A DNA stretch of 64,000 bases from Sphingosinicella ginsenosidimutans (GCF_007995055.1 NZ_VOQQ01000001.1:2401001-2465000); one strand, 5' to 3'; counted from the stretch's first letter, positions 25,991-36,414 are shown. Program-made: numbers and translations. The notes: generated from the sequence alone by a model not told the origin.

Positions 25991-26137
25991 CCGCGCGGAC
26001 GCCGCAGGGGCGTCAGCAGCCGTGCAGCGCGCTACGGTTTCGGAAGAATCCGGTATTGCCGCCGGAACCCTCGCCATCGAGGTTGGTCTGGCGGATCTGG
26101 CGGTTAACGAGGTCGTCCCGCGCCGCGCGGCCGCCGA

Positions 26138-26395
26138 TCAACCGCCGCTATGGTCGATGATCGTCGTCTGCGCGTGCTCGATGTCGCTGCGCTGAATGCG
26201 CCGCTGCTCGGCCCATTGCGCCGCCGTCATGCACACGCGTTCGCCCTGCAGGCGCGATCCGGTCTGGGTGATTCGGCGGCAGATCATGCGATCCGGATCC
26301 TCGGAGCCCTTTTGCGCCGGTTGCTGGGCCATCGCCCCGGCAGCCGCCGCACCCGCGACGCTCGCGAGTGTCGCGACCAGGATGAGCTTCTTCAT
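26138..26395 (-). CDS. Small secreted protein of unknown function, 85 residues
   Basis: A signal peptide (MKKLILVATLASVAGAAAAGAMAQ) is followed by about 60 polar residues with two cysteines in 'RMICRRITQTGSRLQGERVCMTAAQWAEQRR', which probably form a disulfide in the periplasm. Similar short proteins with the C-R-x-x-x-x-T-G-S-R-L ... C-x-T-x-x-x-W pattern are common in sphingomonads, often several per genome, and are usually annotated as hypothetical. It stands alone between trmJ and rpsD on the minus strand. The function is unknown. Confidence 0.8.
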   Translation of the reverse strand: MKKLILVATLASVAGAAAAGAMAQQPAQKGSEDPDRMICRRITQTGSRLQGERVCMTAAQWAEQRRIQRSDIEHAQTTIIDHSGG

Positions 26396-26458
26396 ATGAC
26401 TCTCCGTAAATCCCTGATTCTTCGATCCGTCGCAATATCCGATCAGGGCGAACGAACG

Positions 26459-27184
26459 TCAAGCCGACCCGCGCCGGCCCTCGGTGAGCGCACGCACGAT
26501 GCCGCGCAGCGCCTGGATCTCGCGTGAAGACCAGCGCGCCTTGGTCAGGATCGTGCGGATCGTGTTCTTCGTCGCCGGCGTCCGATCGGGCGGGTGGAAA
26601 TAATCGACCCTGGCCAGCGATTCGTAGAGCTGCTCGATCAGCCCTTCGAGATGGGCGTGCGGGGCCGGCGGCTCCAGATTGTCGTTCCGCGTCGGCACCG
26701 CCAGCGCCCGTCCCTTGGACCATTCATAGGCGATCAGGATCACCGCCTGGGCAAGGTTGAGCGATCCGAATTGCGGGTTGATCGGGACGGTGACGATCTT
26801 GCCGGCGATCGCGACCTCGTCGGTCTCCAGCCCCGAGCGCTCGGCGCCGAACAGGATGGCCGACGGCCCGTCATTCCCCCGGACCTCGCGCGCCGCCTCC
26901 TCGGGGGAGACGACCGGGACGACGAGCCCGCGCCGGCGGACGGTGGTCGCATAGACGAAGGGGCAGTCGCCGACCGCCTCGGCGACGGTATCGAAGACCC
27001 GCGCCTGTTCGAGCACCATGTCCGCGCCCGACGCCGCCGGTCCCGCCGCCGGATTGGGCCAGCCGTCGCGCGGCGCGACGAGCCTGAGGTCGGTCAGCCC
27101 GAAATTGAGCATCGCCCGCGCCGCCTTGCCGATATTCTCGCCAAGCTGGGGACGGACGAGGACGATGGCTGGGCCCGCGCTCAC
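26459..27184 (-). CDS. trmJ: tRNA (cytidine/uridine-2'-O-)-methyltransferase TrmJ
   Basis: A 241-residue SPOUT-fold methyltransferase. Motif 1 is in '[38 protein letters not shown]' at the N-terminus, motif 2 in '[15 protein letters not shown]' near residue 112, and motif 3 in '[23 protein letters not shown]' near 135, forming the knotted SAM site. A C-terminal helical tail of about 80 residues is typical of TrmJ, which 2'-O-methylates position 32 of tRNAs. The GTG start overlaps the nrdR stop by 4 bases, making it the last gene of rpiB-glyA-nrdR-trmJ. Confidence 0.92.
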   Translation of the reverse strand: MSAGPAIVLVRPQLGENIGKAARAMLNFGLTDLRLVAPRDGWPNPAAGPAASGADMVLEQARVFDTVAEAVGDCPFVYATTVRRRGLVVPVVSPEEAAREVRGNDGPSAILFGAERSGLETDEVAIAGKIVTVPINPQFGSLNLAQAVILIAYEWSKGRALAVPTRNDNLEPPAPHAHLEGLIEQLYESLARVDYFHPPDRTPATKNTIRTILTKARWSSREIQALRGIVRALTEGRRGSA

Positions 27185-27642
27185 TCCTTGCCCGCTTCGG
27201 TGACGGAGCCGGCGAAATCCTCGAAATCCTTGGCTTCGCGGAAGTCCTTATAGACGCTGGCGAAGCGGATATAGGCGACTGGATCGAGCGCCTTCAGTCC
27301 CTCCATCACCATCTCGCCGATCGCGGCGGAGGAGGTCTCGCTCTCGCCGCTCGTCTCGATCTGGCGCTGGATCGAGGAGGCGAGCCGCTCGATCCGTTCC
27401 GGCGGCACCGGGCGCTTGCGGCAGGCGGTCGCGATCGAACGCTCCAGCTTGGCGCGCTCGAACGGCTCGCGCCGGTCGTCGGATTTGAGGATCGTAAGCT
27501 CGCGAAGCTGGATCCGCTCGAACGTGGTGAAGCGCGCGCCGCAATCCTCGCACTGGCGGCGGCGACGGATCGCCGAGCCGTCCTCGGTGGGACGGCTGTC
27601 CTTCACCTGGCTGCTGTCGAAGGCGCAGAACGGGCAGCGCAA
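27181..27642 (-). CDS. nrdR: Ribonucleotide reductase transcriptional repressor NrdR
   Basis: A 153-residue repressor. The N-terminal zinc ribbon has C3, C6, C31 and C34 ('MRCPFC', 'CEDCGARF'), and an ATP-cone domain spans about residues 49-139 ('[20 protein letters not shown]'-like region through '[10 protein letters not shown]'). NrdR binds nrd promoters according to the ATP/dATP balance and so couples dNTP synthesis to supply. The start codon is TTG, immediately after the glyA stop; no ATG could give the conserved RCPFC N-terminus, so the TTG is well supported. It overlaps trmJ. Confidence 0.96.
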   Translation of the reverse strand: MRCPFCAFDSSQVKDSRPTEDGSAIRRRRQCEDCGARFTTFERIQLRELTILKSDDRREPFERAKLERSIATACRKRPVPPERIERLASSIQRQIETSGESETSSAAIGEMVMEGLKALDPVAYIRFASVYKDFREAKDFEDFAGSVTEAGKE

Positions 27643-28950
27643 TTACAGATCCTGGTAGATGGGAAAGCGGTCGCAAAGCGCGCGGACCCGGGCCTTCACC
27701 GCCGCCTCGACCGCGCCATTGCCCTCGTGCCCGTTCGCCCTGAGGCCGTCGAGCACGTCGGCGATCATGTCGGCGATGTCGCGGAACTCGGCGACGCCGA
27801 AGCCGCGCGTCGTGCCGGCGGGCGATCCGACGCGGATGCCGCTGGTCTTGATCGGGGGCAGCGGATCGAAGGGCACGCCGTTCTTGTTGCAGGTGATGGC
27901 CGCGCGCTCCAGCGCCTCGTCGGCATCCTTGCCGGTGATTCCGAGCGGGCGCAGGTCGACGAGGGCGAGATGCGTGTCGGTGCCGCCGGCGACCAGATCG
28001 GCGCCGCGCTCCTTCAATCGGGCCGCCAGCGCCTTGGCATTGGCGATGACGGCGCGGGCATAGGTCTTGAACCCCGGCTCCAGCGCCTCGCCGAACGCCA
28101 CTGCCTTGGCGGCGACGACATGCATCAGCGGCCCGCCCTGAAGCCCGGGGAAGACCGCCGAGTTGATCTTCTTCGCGATTCCCTCGTCATCGGTCAGCAC
28201 CATGCCCCCGCGCGGGCCGCGCAGCGTCTTGTGCGTCGTCGTGGTGACGACATGCGCGTGGCCGAAGGGGGAGGGGTGCTCGCCCGCCGCCACCAGCCCC
28301 GCGAAATGCGCCATGTCGACCATGAACAGTGCGCCGACCTCGTCGGCGATCGCGCGGAAGCGGGCGAAATCGATATGGCGCGGATAGGCCGATCCGCCGG
28401 TGATGATCAGCCGCGGCCGGTGTTCCTTGGCGAGCCGCTCGACCTGGTCGAAATCGATGAGGTGATCGTCGGCGCGCACGCCATATTGGACGGCGTTGAA
28501 CCACTTGCCCGACATCGCTGGCTTGGCGCCGTGGGTCAGGTGCCCGCCCGCGTCGAGGCTCAATCCCATGATCGTGTCGCCCGGCGTCGTCAGCGCCAGC
28601 ATCACCGCCCCGTTCGCCTGCGCGCCGCTATGCGGCTGGACGTTGGCGAAGCCGCATCCGAACAGCTGCTTCGCCCGCTCGATCGCCAGCGTCTCCACCG
28701 CGTCGGAGGGCGCGCAGCCCTGGTAATAGCGGCGCCCCGGATAGCCCTCGGCATATTTGTTGGTGAGCACCGAACCCTGTGCCTCGAGCACGGCGCGGCT
28801 GACGATATTCTCCGACGCGATCAGCTCGATCTGATGGCGTTCGCGGTCCAGCTCGGCGGCGATGGCATCGGCGACGGCGCCGTCGGCATCGCGAAGCCGC
28901 GTGGTGAAGAAGCCGTCGGGCTGGACGTCGGAGAGCGGCTGGCTGCTCAT
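27643..28950 (-). CDS. glyA: Serine hydroxymethyltransferase
   Basis: A 435-residue PLP enzyme that converts serine plus tetrahydrofolate to glycine plus methylene-THF, the main source of one-carbon units. The PLP lysine is in '[16 protein letters not shown]' near residue 235; '[34 protein letters not shown]' near residue 42 and '[10 protein letters not shown]' are other signatures. It lies between rpiB (4-base overlap upstream) and nrdR (adjacent downstream), linking pentose, one-carbon and deoxynucleotide metabolism in one operon. Confidence 0.98.
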   Translation of the reverse strand: MSSQPLSDVQPDGFFTTRLRDADGAVADAIAAELDRERHQIELIASENIVSRAVLEAQGSVLTNKYAEGYPGRRYYQGCAPSDAVETLAIERAKQLFGCGFANVQPHSGAQANGAVMLALTTPGDTIMGLSLDAGGHLTHGAKPAMSGKWFNAVQYGVRADDHLIDFDQVERLAKEHRPRLIITGGSAYPRHIDFARFRAIADEVGALFMVDMAHFAGLVAAGEHPSPFGHAHVVTTTTHKTLRGPRGGMVLTDDEGIAKKINSAVFPGLQGGPLMHVVAAKAVAFGEALEPGFKTYARAVIANAKALAARLKERGADLVAGGTDTHLALVDLRPLGITGKDADEALERAAITCNKNGVPFDPLPPIKTSGIRVGSPAGTTRGFGVAEFRDIADMIADVLDGLRANGHEGNGAVEAAVKARVRALCDRFPIYQDL

Positions 28951-29405
28951 GCGGGTTCCTTGACGAAGCGGGGGTGGGTAAGCTTGGCGACGCGCCCGGC
29001 ATGGCGGCCGCCCTCGAAGCCGGCGGTGAGGAAGGATTCGATGCAGGCCTTGGCCATGTCGAGCCCGATCAGGCGCGCGCCGAGCGCGATCGCGTTGGCG
29101 TCGTTATGCTCGCGCGCGAGGCTCGCGGAATAAGGTTCGGAAACGAGCGCGCAGCGGCAGGCGGGGTGGCGGTTGGCGGCGATCGAAATGCCGATGCCCG
29201 ATCCGCACAGCGCGATTCCCATGTCGGCCCGCCCTTCGGCCAGCGCCTCGGCGAGCGCATAGCCGTAATCGGGATAATCGACCCGGTCGGCGGAATGGGG
29301 GCCGAGGTCGACCACGTCGTGGCCGGCGTCGCGCAGCCATTCGGCGAGCACCGTCTTCATGTCGAAGCCGGCGTGATCGGACGCGATGGCGAGACGCTGG
29401 GTCAT
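28947..29405 (-). CDS. rpiB: Ribose-5-phosphate isomerase B
   Basis: A 152-residue isomerase interconverting ribulose-5-P and ribose-5-P. It shows '[18 protein letters not shown]' at the start, the active-site Cys loop '[23 protein letters not shown]' near residue 65, and '[16 protein letters not shown]' near 98, all RpiB/LacAB signatures. It is the first gene of the operon with glyA, nrdR and trmJ, overlapping glyA by 4 bases. A short inverted repeat (ATCGGG at 29425, CCCGAT at 29438) lies just upstream, of unknown role. Confidence 0.96.
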   Translation of the reverse strand: MTQRLAIASDHAGFDMKTVLAEWLRDAGHDVVDLGPHSADRVDYPDYGYALAEALAEGRADMGIALCGSGIGISIAANRHPACRCALVSEPYSASLAREHNDANAIALGARLIGLDMAKACIESFLTAGFEGGRHAGRVAKLTHPRFVKEPA

Positions 29406-29466
29406 GCTGCTTGCTCTGGCCTGAATCGGGGGGCGAACCCGATCTAGTCTCCCCGGCGCTTCAACG

Positions 29467-30285
29467 CTAGCCCGGCGGACGCAGCCAGCCGCGCGATCGC
29501 ACGTCGGCCAGGTGGCGCGGGCTGATCCGCAGCGCGCGGCCGTCGACCAGCACGAGCCGCCACTGCCGTCCCTCGCGACGTGCCCCGACGACGCCGCGTT
29601 CCGCGACCCAGGCGCTGCGGTGGATACGCGCCCCCGGCGCCCCGTCGAGCTCGGCGAGGCCGTCGCGGAAACGACCGTGGATGAGGAGCTGGCCGCCGCC
29701 GGCGCGATGGATCCGGCAATAATGATCCTCCGCCTCCATCGCGACGATCTCGGCGGGATCGACGCCCGCGCGCGCCAGCGGCCCGGCCGGTCGCGTTGGC
29801 GCGGCCGCGCGGAGCCGTCGCCGCGGCCATCGCCCTGGCGCGGCGAAGATCGGCAGCGCCAGCGCGCCGCTGATCGCCACTGCCGACAGCCAGATGGAGA
29901 GATGCGAGACCGGCCCGGCCTGGCCGACCGCCCAAAGCGCGGCGCGGACCTCGATCGGGAGCAGCAGATTGAGGAAGATCGCCCCCCAGCCGATGGCGGC
30001 CGGCCAGTCCTGATGTCCGCTCACCGTCGCGGCGATCCACGCCTGCCATTTCGCGGCGTTCCAGCCGAGCAGCAGCGTCCAGAAAGCGAGGCGGGTGCCG
30101 AACGGAAGCGCCCCGGTCCCGAACGCGCCGGCGATGGTGGCGACGACGATCGCGGCGATCGACCCGAGCCAGATGCGCGAGCCGCCCGGCGGAACGCGTT
30201 TCGCGAAGGCGCGAACGCGCTTCGCGAAATTCGGCTTGTCGCGGCCGGACGGCGATGGCCGGGTCGTGGCGAGCATCGGCGGCAT
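29467..30285 (-). CDS. Membrane-bound LytTR-family transcriptional regulator
   Basis: A 272-residue protein with about four hydrophobic segments between residues 40 and 145 ('IWLGSIAAIVVATIAGAFGTGAL', 'LAFWTLLLGW', 'IGWGAIFLNLLLPIEVRAALWAV', 'LSIWLSAVAISGALALPIFA') and a C-terminal LytTR DNA-binding domain near 175-265 ('IVAMEAEDHYCRIHRAGG', 'FRDGLAELDGAPGARIHRSAWV', 'LVLVDGRALRISPRHLADVR'). Membrane LytTR proteins are thought to act as one-component or LytTR-inhibitor systems. No partner inhibitor gene is visible; a divergent secreted protein gene starts 52 bases away. The start is uncertain: no good ribosome site. Confidence 0.82.
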   Translation of the reverse strand: MPPMLATTRPSPSGRDKPNFAKRVRAFAKRVPPGGSRIWLGSIAAIVVATIAGAFGTGALPFGTRLAFWTLLLGWNAAKWQAWIAATVSGHQDWPAAIGWGAIFLNLLLPIEVRAALWAVGQAGPVSHLSIWLSAVAISGALALPIFAAPGRWPRRRLRAAAPTRPAGPLARAGVDPAEIVAMEAEDHYCRIHRAGGGQLLIHGRFRDGLAELDGAPGARIHRSAWVAERGVVGARREGRQWRLVLVDGRALRISPRHLADVRSRGWLRPPG

Positions 30286-30337
30286 GGGTGCAAGGCTGCC
30301 ATCCGGTGCGCCGTTGTGCAACGAGGGAGGTTCGAAG

Positions 30338-30904
30338 ATGGGGTACAAGTTCGTCCTGGCATTGGCGCTCGCGGCGGCGGCCGCGCCGATGGCGGCGGCG
30401 CAGGCGCCCGACGCGGCGGCGATCGAGGCGCAGCGGACCGCGATGGCGCGCCTGTCCTGGATGGAGGGCCGCTGGCGGGGGCCCGCCGTCACGCAGACGC
30501 CCTCGGGCGAGCATCGCGTGACCCAGACGGAGCGGATGGGCCCGGCGCTCGACGGCACCATCCGGGTGATCGAGGGCAAGGGCTTCGCGGATGACGGCCG
30601 GGTCGCGTTCCACGCCTTCGGCATCGTCTCCTACGATGTCCGGCAACAGGCCTATTCGATGCGGTCCTACGCGCAGGGCCGGGTCGGAGACTTCCCGATC
30701 CGCCTGACCGACACCGGCATGGTCTGGGAAATCCCGGCCGGGCCGATGACGATCCGCTACACCGCCACGGTCGCCAACGGCACCTGGCACGAGGTCGGCG
30801 ATCGGATCGTGCCCGGCCAGCCGCCGCAGCGTTTCTTCGAGATGACCCTGACCCGGATCGGCGACAGCGACTGGCCGGAGGCGGGCGCGGCGACGGCGCC
30901 CTGA
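30338..30904 (+). CDS. Secreted protein of unknown function, DUF1579-like
   Basis: A 188-residue protein with a clear signal peptide (MGYKFVLALALAAAAAPMAAAQ) and a beta-rich, lipocalin-like body: 'LSWMEGRWRGPAV', 'TQTERMGPALDGTIRVIEGKG', 'FGIVSYDVRQQAYSMRSYAQGR', 'GMVWEIPAGPMTIRYTATVANGTWHEVGDR'. The W-x-E-G-x-W start and the G-F-x-x-Y-D-x pattern resemble DUF1579/THAP4-like heme-free lipocalins. It has a GAGGGAGG ribosome site 7 bases before the ATG. It is divergent from the LytTR gene, which makes it a plausible target, and it abuts the TSUP gene tail to tail. Function unknown. Confidence 0.78.
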   Translation: MGYKFVLALALAAAAAPMAAAQAPDAAAIEAQRTAMARLSWMEGRWRGPAVTQTPSGEHRVTQTERMGPALDGTIRVIEGKGFADDGRVAFHAFGIVSYDVRQQAYSMRSYAQGRVGDFPIRLTDTGMVWEIPAGPMTIRYTATVANGTWHEVGDRIVPGQPPQRFFEMTLTRIGDSDWPEAGAATAP

Positions 30905-31663
30905 TCAGGCGGCGGCCTCGAAGGCGAAATAGCCGGCGAGGACAAGGCCGCCGACGACCACGACGACGCGCAGCGTGCCGGGCCTGACCAGGCTCGCGAG
31001 CCGCCCGCCGGCCGCGCCGCCGGCGAGAGCGCCGACCGCCATCACCCCGGCGATCGGCCAGACGATGCCGCCGCTCGTCGCGAAATAGAGGGCGGCGGTG
31101 ACATTGGCGGCGAGAGACATCGCCTGCTTGAGCGCATTGAGCCGGGTCAGGCTGTCCTCGATCGCGATGCCGATCAGGGCGAGGAAGATGACGCTCACCC
31201 CGGCGCCGAAATAGCCGCCATAGACGGCGGCGATCGCGACCGGGGCGATCGCCCAGCCGAGCGCGATCCGGCGCGTGCCGCCGCTGAGGCGCCGCCGCAG
31301 CGGCTCCTGCACCGCGAGCAGGGCGCTGGCGGCGAGCACCAGCGCCGGCACCAGCGTCATGAAGGTGCGGTCGCTGGTCCGGGTGAGCAGCCAGGCGCCG
31401 ATCACCCCGCCGAGCGCCGCGACCGGGAGCAGGATCGCCAGCCGCCGTCCCTGCCCGGCGAGGTCGCGCCACTGGCCGACTACGCCGCCGACATAGCCGG
31501 GGCAGAGCGCGACGGTGTTGGTGATGTTGGCCGATACCGGCGGCACGCCGACGGCCAGCAGCACCGGGAAGGTGAAGATCGATCCGCCGCCCGCAATCGC
31601 GTTCACGCAACCGGCGCCGAAGGCGGCGATGAGGAGGAGCAGGAAATCGAGCGGCGCGATCAC
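30905..31663 (-). CDS. TSUP (TauE/SafE) family membrane permease
   Basis: A 252-residue integral membrane protein with about eight hydrophobic segments. The duplicated family motif is visible at the N-terminus ('[41 protein letters not shown]') and again in '[20 protein letters not shown]' near residue 150. TSUP proteins move small sulfonates, sulfite or related anions; this member's substrate is unknown. The GTG start overlaps the hemA stop by 4 bases, so it is translated after hemA, although no functional link is obvious. Confidence 0.9.
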   Translation of the reverse strand: MIAPLDFLLLLIAAFGAGCVNAIAGGGSIFTFPVLLAVGVPPVSANITNTVALCPGYVGGVVGQWRDLAGQGRRLAILLPVAALGGVIGAWLLTRTSDRTFMTLVPALVLAASALLAVQEPLRRRLSGGTRRIALGWAIAPVAIAAVYGGYFGAGVSVIFLALIGIAIEDSLTRLNALKQAMSLAANVTAALYFATSGGIVWPIAGVMAVGALAGGAAGGRLASLVRPGTLRVVVVVGGLVLAGYFAFEAAA

Positions 31664-32874
31664 GCCGCCCAGCGCATCTCCAGCCGGTCCCAGATTTCGA
31701 CCAGCGCCTGGGCGAGCTCGCGCATCATCTTCTCGTCATGCGCGGGGCCCGGGGTGAAGCGAAGCCGCTCCGTGCCGCGCGGCACGGTCGGGTAATTGAT
31801 CGGCTGCACGTAGATTCCATATTCGGCGAGCAGGATGTCGCTGATCCGCTTGGCCTTCACCGGATCGCCGACGAGCAGCGGCACGATATGCGTGGTCGAC
31901 GGCATCACCGGCAGCTTCGCTTCGGTGAAGATCTGCTTGAGCAGCGCGGCGTGCTTCTGCTGCGCGTCGCGCTCGGCCGACGAGGCCTTGAGGTGCCGGA
32001 CGCTCGCCAGCGCGCCGGCGACGAGCACCGGCGACAGCGATGTCGTGAAGATGAAGCCCGGCGCGTAGGAGCGGATCACGTCGATGATGTTGCGGTCGGC
32101 CGCGATATAGCCGCCCATCACGCCGATCGCCTTGGCGAGCGTGCCTTCGATGATCGTGACCCGGCTGGCGACCGCGTCGCGATCCGAAATGCCGCCGCCG
32201 CGCGGTCCGTACATGCCCACGGCATGGACCTCGTCGAGATAGGTGATCGCCTGATATTTGTCGGCAAGATCGCAGATGGCGGCGATCGGCGCGACGTCGC
32301 CGTCCATCGAATAGACGCTTTCGAACGCGATCAGCTTCGGCGCCTCGGCCGGCGCGGCCGCCAGCAGCTCTTCGAGATGGGCGAGATCGTTGTGCCGGAA
32401 CACCTGCTTCTCGCAGCCCGAATTGCGGATGCCGGCGATCATCGAGGCATGGTTGAGCGCATCGGAGAAGATGATGCAGCCGGGCAGGATCTTCCCCAGC
32501 GTCGAGAGCGTCGCCTCGTTCGAGATGTAGCCCGAGGTGAAGAGCAGCGCGCCTTCCTTGCCGTGCAGGTCGGCCAGCTCGTTCTCGAGCTCGATATGAT
32601 AATGGCTGTTGCCGGAGATGTTGCGCGTGCCGCCCGATCCGGCGCCGACATCGTGGAGGGCCTCCTCCATCGCCGCGATCACCTTGGGATGCTGGCCCAT
32701 GGCGAGATAGTCGTTGGAGCACCATACGGTGATCGGCTTCGGCCCGTTATGGCCGGCGAAGCAGCGCGCGTTGGGGAAGGCGCCCTTGTTGCGAAGGATG
32801 TCGATGAAGACGCGATAACGCCCCTCGGCATGAAGACGCTCGATCGCCTCCGCGAAAATGCGCTGATAGTCCAA
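31660..32874 (-). CDS. hemA: 5-aminolevulinate synthase (C4 pathway)
   Basis: A 404-residue PLP enzyme that condenses glycine and succinyl-CoA to 5-aminolevulinate, the first haem precursor in alphaproteobacteria. Signatures: '[21 protein letters not shown]', '[15 protein letters not shown]', '[16 protein letters not shown]'-type glycine loop, '[18 protein letters not shown]', and the PLP Lys in '[16 protein letters not shown]' near residue 240. Family members start with D-Y-x-x-I-F, so I placed the start at the TTG at 32874, behind GGGGAAGAG. The longer frame also starts with TTG (32907) and adds unconserved residues. It overlaps the TSUP gene. Confidence 0.96.
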   Translation of the reverse strand: MDYQRIFAEAIERLHAEGRYRVFIDILRNKGAFPNARCFAGHNGPKPITVWCSNDYLAMGQHPKVIAAMEEALHDVGAGSGGTRNISGNSHYHIELENELADLHGKEGALLFTSGYISNEATLSTLGKILPGCIIFSDALNHASMIAGIRNSGCEKQVFRHNDLAHLEELLAAAPAEAPKLIAFESVYSMDGDVAPIAAICDLADKYQAITYLDEVHAVGMYGPRGGGISDRDAVASRVTIIEGTLAKAIGVMGGYIAADRNIIDVIRSYAPGFIFTTSLSPVLVAGALASVRHLKASSAERDAQQKHAALLKQIFTEAKLPVMPSTTHIVPLLVGDPVKAKRISDILLAEYGIYVQPINYPTVPRGTERLRFTPGPAHDEKMMRELAQALVEIWDRLEMRWAA

Positions 32875-32960
32875 GTCTCTTCCCCAGATGCGCCCGCTGA
32901 CCGCCAATAGCGGAATTCGGGCGCAAAATGCCAGTGAGAACCGTTCGCAATAAGGACTGT

Positions 32961-34814
32961 TCAGCGCTTGGACGGACGCGCCGGCCCGGCGAAGGCGCGC
33001 AGTTCGACATAGCCATATTGCCGGCCCGCGTGCACCATCACCCAGCCGTCGCCGTCATCGTCCTCGAGGATTCGGACATCTTCACCGGCTTCCACGGTGG
33101 CGACCACCGGCGATGCTGAATCCGGCGAGGCATGGACCGGGAGGTCCGCCCGGGCGGGCGTTGCGCCGTAGGGGCCGTCGTCGAAAAACGGCGCTGTGAC
33201 GGCGAGGCGTAAAGACGGCGAGATGTCGAGGCGCCAGGCGCCGTAGAGACCGCCCGTGAGCGTCGTCGCGGTGATCAGGGTGGCGAGCAGCCAGCCGGAG
33301 CGTGTCCAGCCATGGCTCGGCGGCGAGAGCGGCGTTTGGAGGTCGAGCCTGCGCCCCAGCGCCTTGAGCCGGCGGCGCACCCGCGCACGGCCGGCAATGC
33401 CCCAGGCCAGTCCGGCGGCCAGGGTGGCGAGGATCAGGTAGAAGAAGGTCCTGATCCGGTCGTCGGTCACGCCATTTCGGCCGGTGAGGGATGCGATGCA
33501 GATCAGCGCGCCGCCCAGCCCGACCAGGGCGGCGATGCCGAGATTGCTCCGCCAGGTCGCGCCCGCCTCGCGCTCGCGCAGAGCGCCGACCCCGCGCGTC
33601 ACGACCTTGCCGATCGCCGCGGCGCCCGCTGGACCGATCGCGACGCCATATGTCGCGAGCATCGCCCGTGCCACTACCCCTTCCTGCGCGGCGGCCTGCT
33701 GCGCCTTGCCGCCCATCTTCGGCCCCGCCACGGTGACGTCGATCGCCTCGCGCAGCAGTCGCGATCCGGCCAGTCGGCTGGCGATCTCGACCCAATCGGC
33801 CTCCTCGTCCGCGCCGGGCAGGTCGAATATGCGCGCGATGATCGGCTCGCCCTCGACGAGCGGATTGCTGTGCCCGATCGACCAGAAAAGGGCGCTCGTA
33901 TTGCCGGCCCGCGCCATCGCCCGCGCGCCGATCGCCGAGGCGTCGAAATTGATCTTCAACACGCCCTTCGCCGCCTCTTCCTTGCGGCGCACGTTGGCAA
34001 GCGCGATGCTGCCCCGGTCGAGCAGCGTCTCCCAGCCGCGGTTCAGCATGGCGCGCCAGGTCTCGTCCTCGACCTGATCGAAGGCAAGGCCGCTGCGCGC
34101 GCTCACCAGCGCGGTTCGCGTGTAAAGATAGTGGCGCTTGCCCGCACCGGCGCAGTCGGCGCAGGTGACATGGCCCGATCCGCTGCACGTCCCGCACGGC
34201 ACGTTCCCCTGGCCGCGGCAGGTGCGGCAGGTCTCGTCGCGCCGGCCGCGGGCCCCGCAGCCCCAGCAGGGGTCGTTATAATATTCGGTCGTCCACTGGT
34301 AACCGGTGCCGACCATGACCTGGACGCTGCGGCTGCGCCGGAAATAGCCGGCGCCGCCGCACGATGTGCACCTCATGTCCTCCCGGCCGGTCCCGCGGCA
34401 GGGCCCGCATGATACGCGCCCACTGGCGCTGCAGCCGCTGCAATCGATCACCGCCCGGCCCCTGCAGCTGTCGCACGTCTCCCGCTTCGTCTCCTCGAAG
34501 CGATAACCGGGCAGTGGCTTGTCGGTCAGCGGCCGAAGCCAGGCGCGCGGGGATTCCGCCGCGATCCTGGCCATCGCCGCATCGAGAGGCCGGGCCGCGA
34601 GCGCCGCGTCGACCTGTGCATCGATCGACGGCGTCGACAGCGCCCGCTCCGCACGCGACCGCTTTTGCTCCCAGCGGAAGGTGAAGCCGGTCTGGCCGCG
34701 CAGCCTCAGCGTCGCCGATACGGTGTCGTCGAGCCTCGGATCCGCGATATTTCCCTCGGCGCGCGCGCGCAGCCATCCTTCAAGCGCGGTGAGCGCAGCG
34801 TCGTGTTCGGCCAT
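32961..34814 (-). CDS. Membrane protein with duplicated DnaJ-type zinc-finger region and C-terminal SH3-like domain
   Basis: A 617-residue protein without a J domain. Residues 1-100 are helical and charged. Residues about 113-226 hold eight CxxC pairs in CxxCxGxG-like repeats ('CDSC', 'CSGC', 'CGPC', 'CTSCGGAG', 'CWGCGARG', 'CRTCRGQG', 'CGTCSGSG', 'CADCAGAG'), twice the four repeats of DnaJ, so up to four zinc ions. A mixed domain follows, then three hydrophobic segments near 425-530, and an SH3-like end ('[39 protein letters not shown]'). Signal and function are unknown. It is a single minus-strand gene between murI and hemA. Confidence 0.85.
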   Translation of the reverse strand: MAEHDAALTALEGWLRARAEGNIADPRLDDTVSATLRLRGQTGFTFRWEQKRSRAERALSTPSIDAQVDAALAARPLDAAMARIAAESPRAWLRPLTDKPLPGYRFEETKRETCDSCRGRAVIDCSGCSASGRVSCGPCRGTGREDMRCTSCGGAGYFRRSRSVQVMVGTGYQWTTEYYNDPCWGCGARGRRDETCRTCRGQGNVPCGTCSGSGHVTCADCAGAGKRHYLYTRTALVSARSGLAFDQVEDETWRAMLNRGWETLLDRGSIALANVRRKEEAAKGVLKINFDASAIGARAMARAGNTSALFWSIGHSNPLVEGEPIIARIFDLPGADEEADWVEIASRLAGSRLLREAIDVTVAGPKMGGKAQQAAAQEGVVARAMLATYGVAIGPAGAAAIGKVVTRGVGALREREAGATWRSNLGIAALVGLGGALICIASLTGRNGVTDDRIRTFFYLILATLAAGLAWGIAGRARVRRRLKALGRRLDLQTPLSPPSHGWTRSGWLLATLITATTLTGGLYGAWRLDISPSLRLAVTAPFFDDGPYGATPARADLPVHASPDSASPVVATVEAGEDVRILEDDDGDGWVMVHAGRQYGYVELRAFAGPARPSKR

Positions 34815-34900
34815 GATTTCCCCCGCTTTTCCCGCGGAGCATGACCGATCGAACGGGGTCGATCAAGCGGCCGTCCGGCAAGCGACCCGTTCCGTTACGC

Positions 34901-35698
34901 TCAGAGCGTCTCGATCCGCTTCAGCCCGAAGGCGGCGAGGCCCGGGACATAGGCCTCGGCCTGCGCGGCGCCGCCGGTGAACAAAGCGGCGTCCTCATGC
35001 GGCCCGGCCGGCCATTCGATCTCCCGCGCCAGCCAGGCGGTGCGCCGGGCGATCCCCGCGCTGCCGTCGACGAAGGCGATCGGTCGCGGCGCGGCGGCGG
35101 CCAGTTCGTCCTCGACGAGGGGGAAATGGGTGCAGGCCAGCACGATCGTGTCGATCCGCTCACCGCCCGGCTGGTCGAACAGGCCGGCCAGCGCGCGCGC
35201 GGCGGCTTGCGGATTCGCCGTCTCGCCGCGCAGCCGCGCCTCGGCGCGCTCGACCAGCGCCGCCGATCCGTGGCGGATGACGGCGCAGTCCGCCGCGAAC
35301 TCGCCGGCCAGCCGGTCCACATAGGGCTGGACGATGGTGGCGTCGGTGCCGAGCACGCCGATCGCGCGCGTTTTCGAAAGCGCCGCGGCGGGCTTGATCG
35401 CCGGCACCGTCCCGACGATCGGCAGGTCGAGCGCCGCGCGCACCGCATCGAGCGCGATCGTGGAGGCGGTGTTGCAGGCGATGACGATGATCGCCGGATC
35501 GTAGCGCTCGGCAAGCCGCCCGAGCAGCGCCGGCACCCGCGCCGCGATCTCCACCGGGTTCTTCGTCCCATAAGGGAAGCCGGCGCTGTCCGCGACATAG
35601 AGGATCGGCGCGTGCGGGAGCTCGGCCCGGATCGCCTTCAGCACCGATAGGCCGCCGACGCCGGAATCGAAGACGAGGATTGGGCCGGCGGCGGTCAT
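34901..35698 (-). CDS. murI: Glutamate racemase
   Basis: A 265-residue cofactor-independent racemase making D-glutamate for peptidoglycan. The two catalytic cysteines are in '[12 protein letters not shown]' near residue 73 and '[13 protein letters not shown]' near 183; the N-terminus '[18 protein letters not shown]' and '[13 protein letters not shown]' are family marks. I set the start at the ATG at 35698 because the longer frame adds residues that do not match the family. It diverges from plsY, with 104 bases between starts. Confidence 0.96.
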   Translation of the reverse strand: MTAAGPILVFDSGVGGLSVLKAIRAELPHAPILYVADSAGFPYGTKNPVEIAARVPALLGRLAERYDPAIIVIACNTASTIALDAVRAALDLPIVGTVPAIKPAAALSKTRAIGVLGTDATIVQPYVDRLAGEFAADCAVIRHGSAALVERAEARLRGETANPQAAARALAGLFDQPGGERIDTIVLACTHFPLVEDELAAAAPRPIAFVDGSAGIARRTAWLAREIEWPAGPHEDAALFTGGAAQAEAYVPGLAAFGLKRIETL

Positions 35699-35802
35699 CG
35701 CCCGCGGATGTAGCGCCGGATGCGCGCGTTTCAAATCCCGCTGTCCCGGCAAGGTTGCGCATCCGCCGGGCTTTGCCTAACCCAGCAGGCAGGGGAGAGA
35801 GC

Positions 35803-36414
35803 GTGATTACCTGGGACATTGCGGGTCCGCCGCTGCTCGCGTTGCTGCTCGGCTATGGGCTGGGCGCGATCCCGTTCGGCCTCATCCTGACCCGCCTCGC
35901 CGGGCTCGGCGACGTGCGCGCCATCGGATCGGGCAATATCGGCGCGACCAACGTGCTGAGAACGGGCCGCAAGGGCCTCGCCGCCGCCACCCTCGTCCTC
36001 GATGCCGCCAAGGGCGCCGCCGCGGTGCTGATCGCGCGCTGGCTGTGGCCCGATACGGATCTGGCGCGCCTCGCCGCGATCGCTGCCTTTCTCGGCCATC
36101 TCTACCCGGTCTGGCTCGGCTTCAGGGGCGGCAAGGGGGTCGCGACCCTGCTCGGCATCCTCGCCGCGCTCGCCTGGCCGGTCGCGCTCGTCTTCGCGGC
36201 GGTCTGGATCGCCGCCTTGCTGATCGCCCGCTATTCGTCGGTTGCCGGCATGGCCGCGGCGTTCAGCGCCCCCATCGCCGCGGCGGCGCGCGGCGGCATC
36301 GGGGAGGCCTTGCTCTTCCTCGGCTTCGCCCTGCTCGTCCTGTGGCGCCACCGCGCCAATCTCGCCCGGCTCTTCGCCGGGACGGAGCCGAAGGTCGGGG
36401 CCGCGAAGGGCTGA
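35803..36414 (+). CDS. plsY: Acyl-phosphate:glycerol-3-phosphate acyltransferase PlsY
   Basis: A 203-residue inner-membrane enzyme with about five hydrophobic segments that transfers the acyl group from acyl-phosphate to glycerol-3-phosphate, the first step of phospholipid synthesis. The three conserved loops appear: '[33 protein letters not shown]' near residue 25, 'FRGGKGVAT' near 108, and a His-containing C-terminal region. GTG start at 35803, behind AGGGGAGAGA. The next gene, dprA, begins at the base after its stop. Confidence 0.95.
   Translation: MITWDIAGPPLLALLLGYGLGAIPFGLILTRLAGLGDVRAIGSGNIGATNVLRTGRKGLAAATLVLDAAKGAAAVLIARWLWPDTDLARLAAIAAFLGHLYPVWLGFRGGKGVATLLGILAALAWPVALVFAAVWIAALLIARYSSVAGMAAAFSAPIAAAARGGIGEALLFLGFALLVLWRHRANLARLFAGTEPKVGAAKG

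Noticed and set aside
25869..26195. 108-codon plus-strand frame opposite the small secreted protein and in the rpsD upstream gap
   Set aside because: Covers the rpsD promoter region and the antisense of a signal-peptide gene; Cys/Arg-rich composition with no domain or ribosome site.
29425..29443. Hairpin ATCGGG/CCCGAT as a terminator of the LytTR gene
   Set aside because: Only 6 bp with no T run on the relevant strand, so it is not convincing as a terminator.
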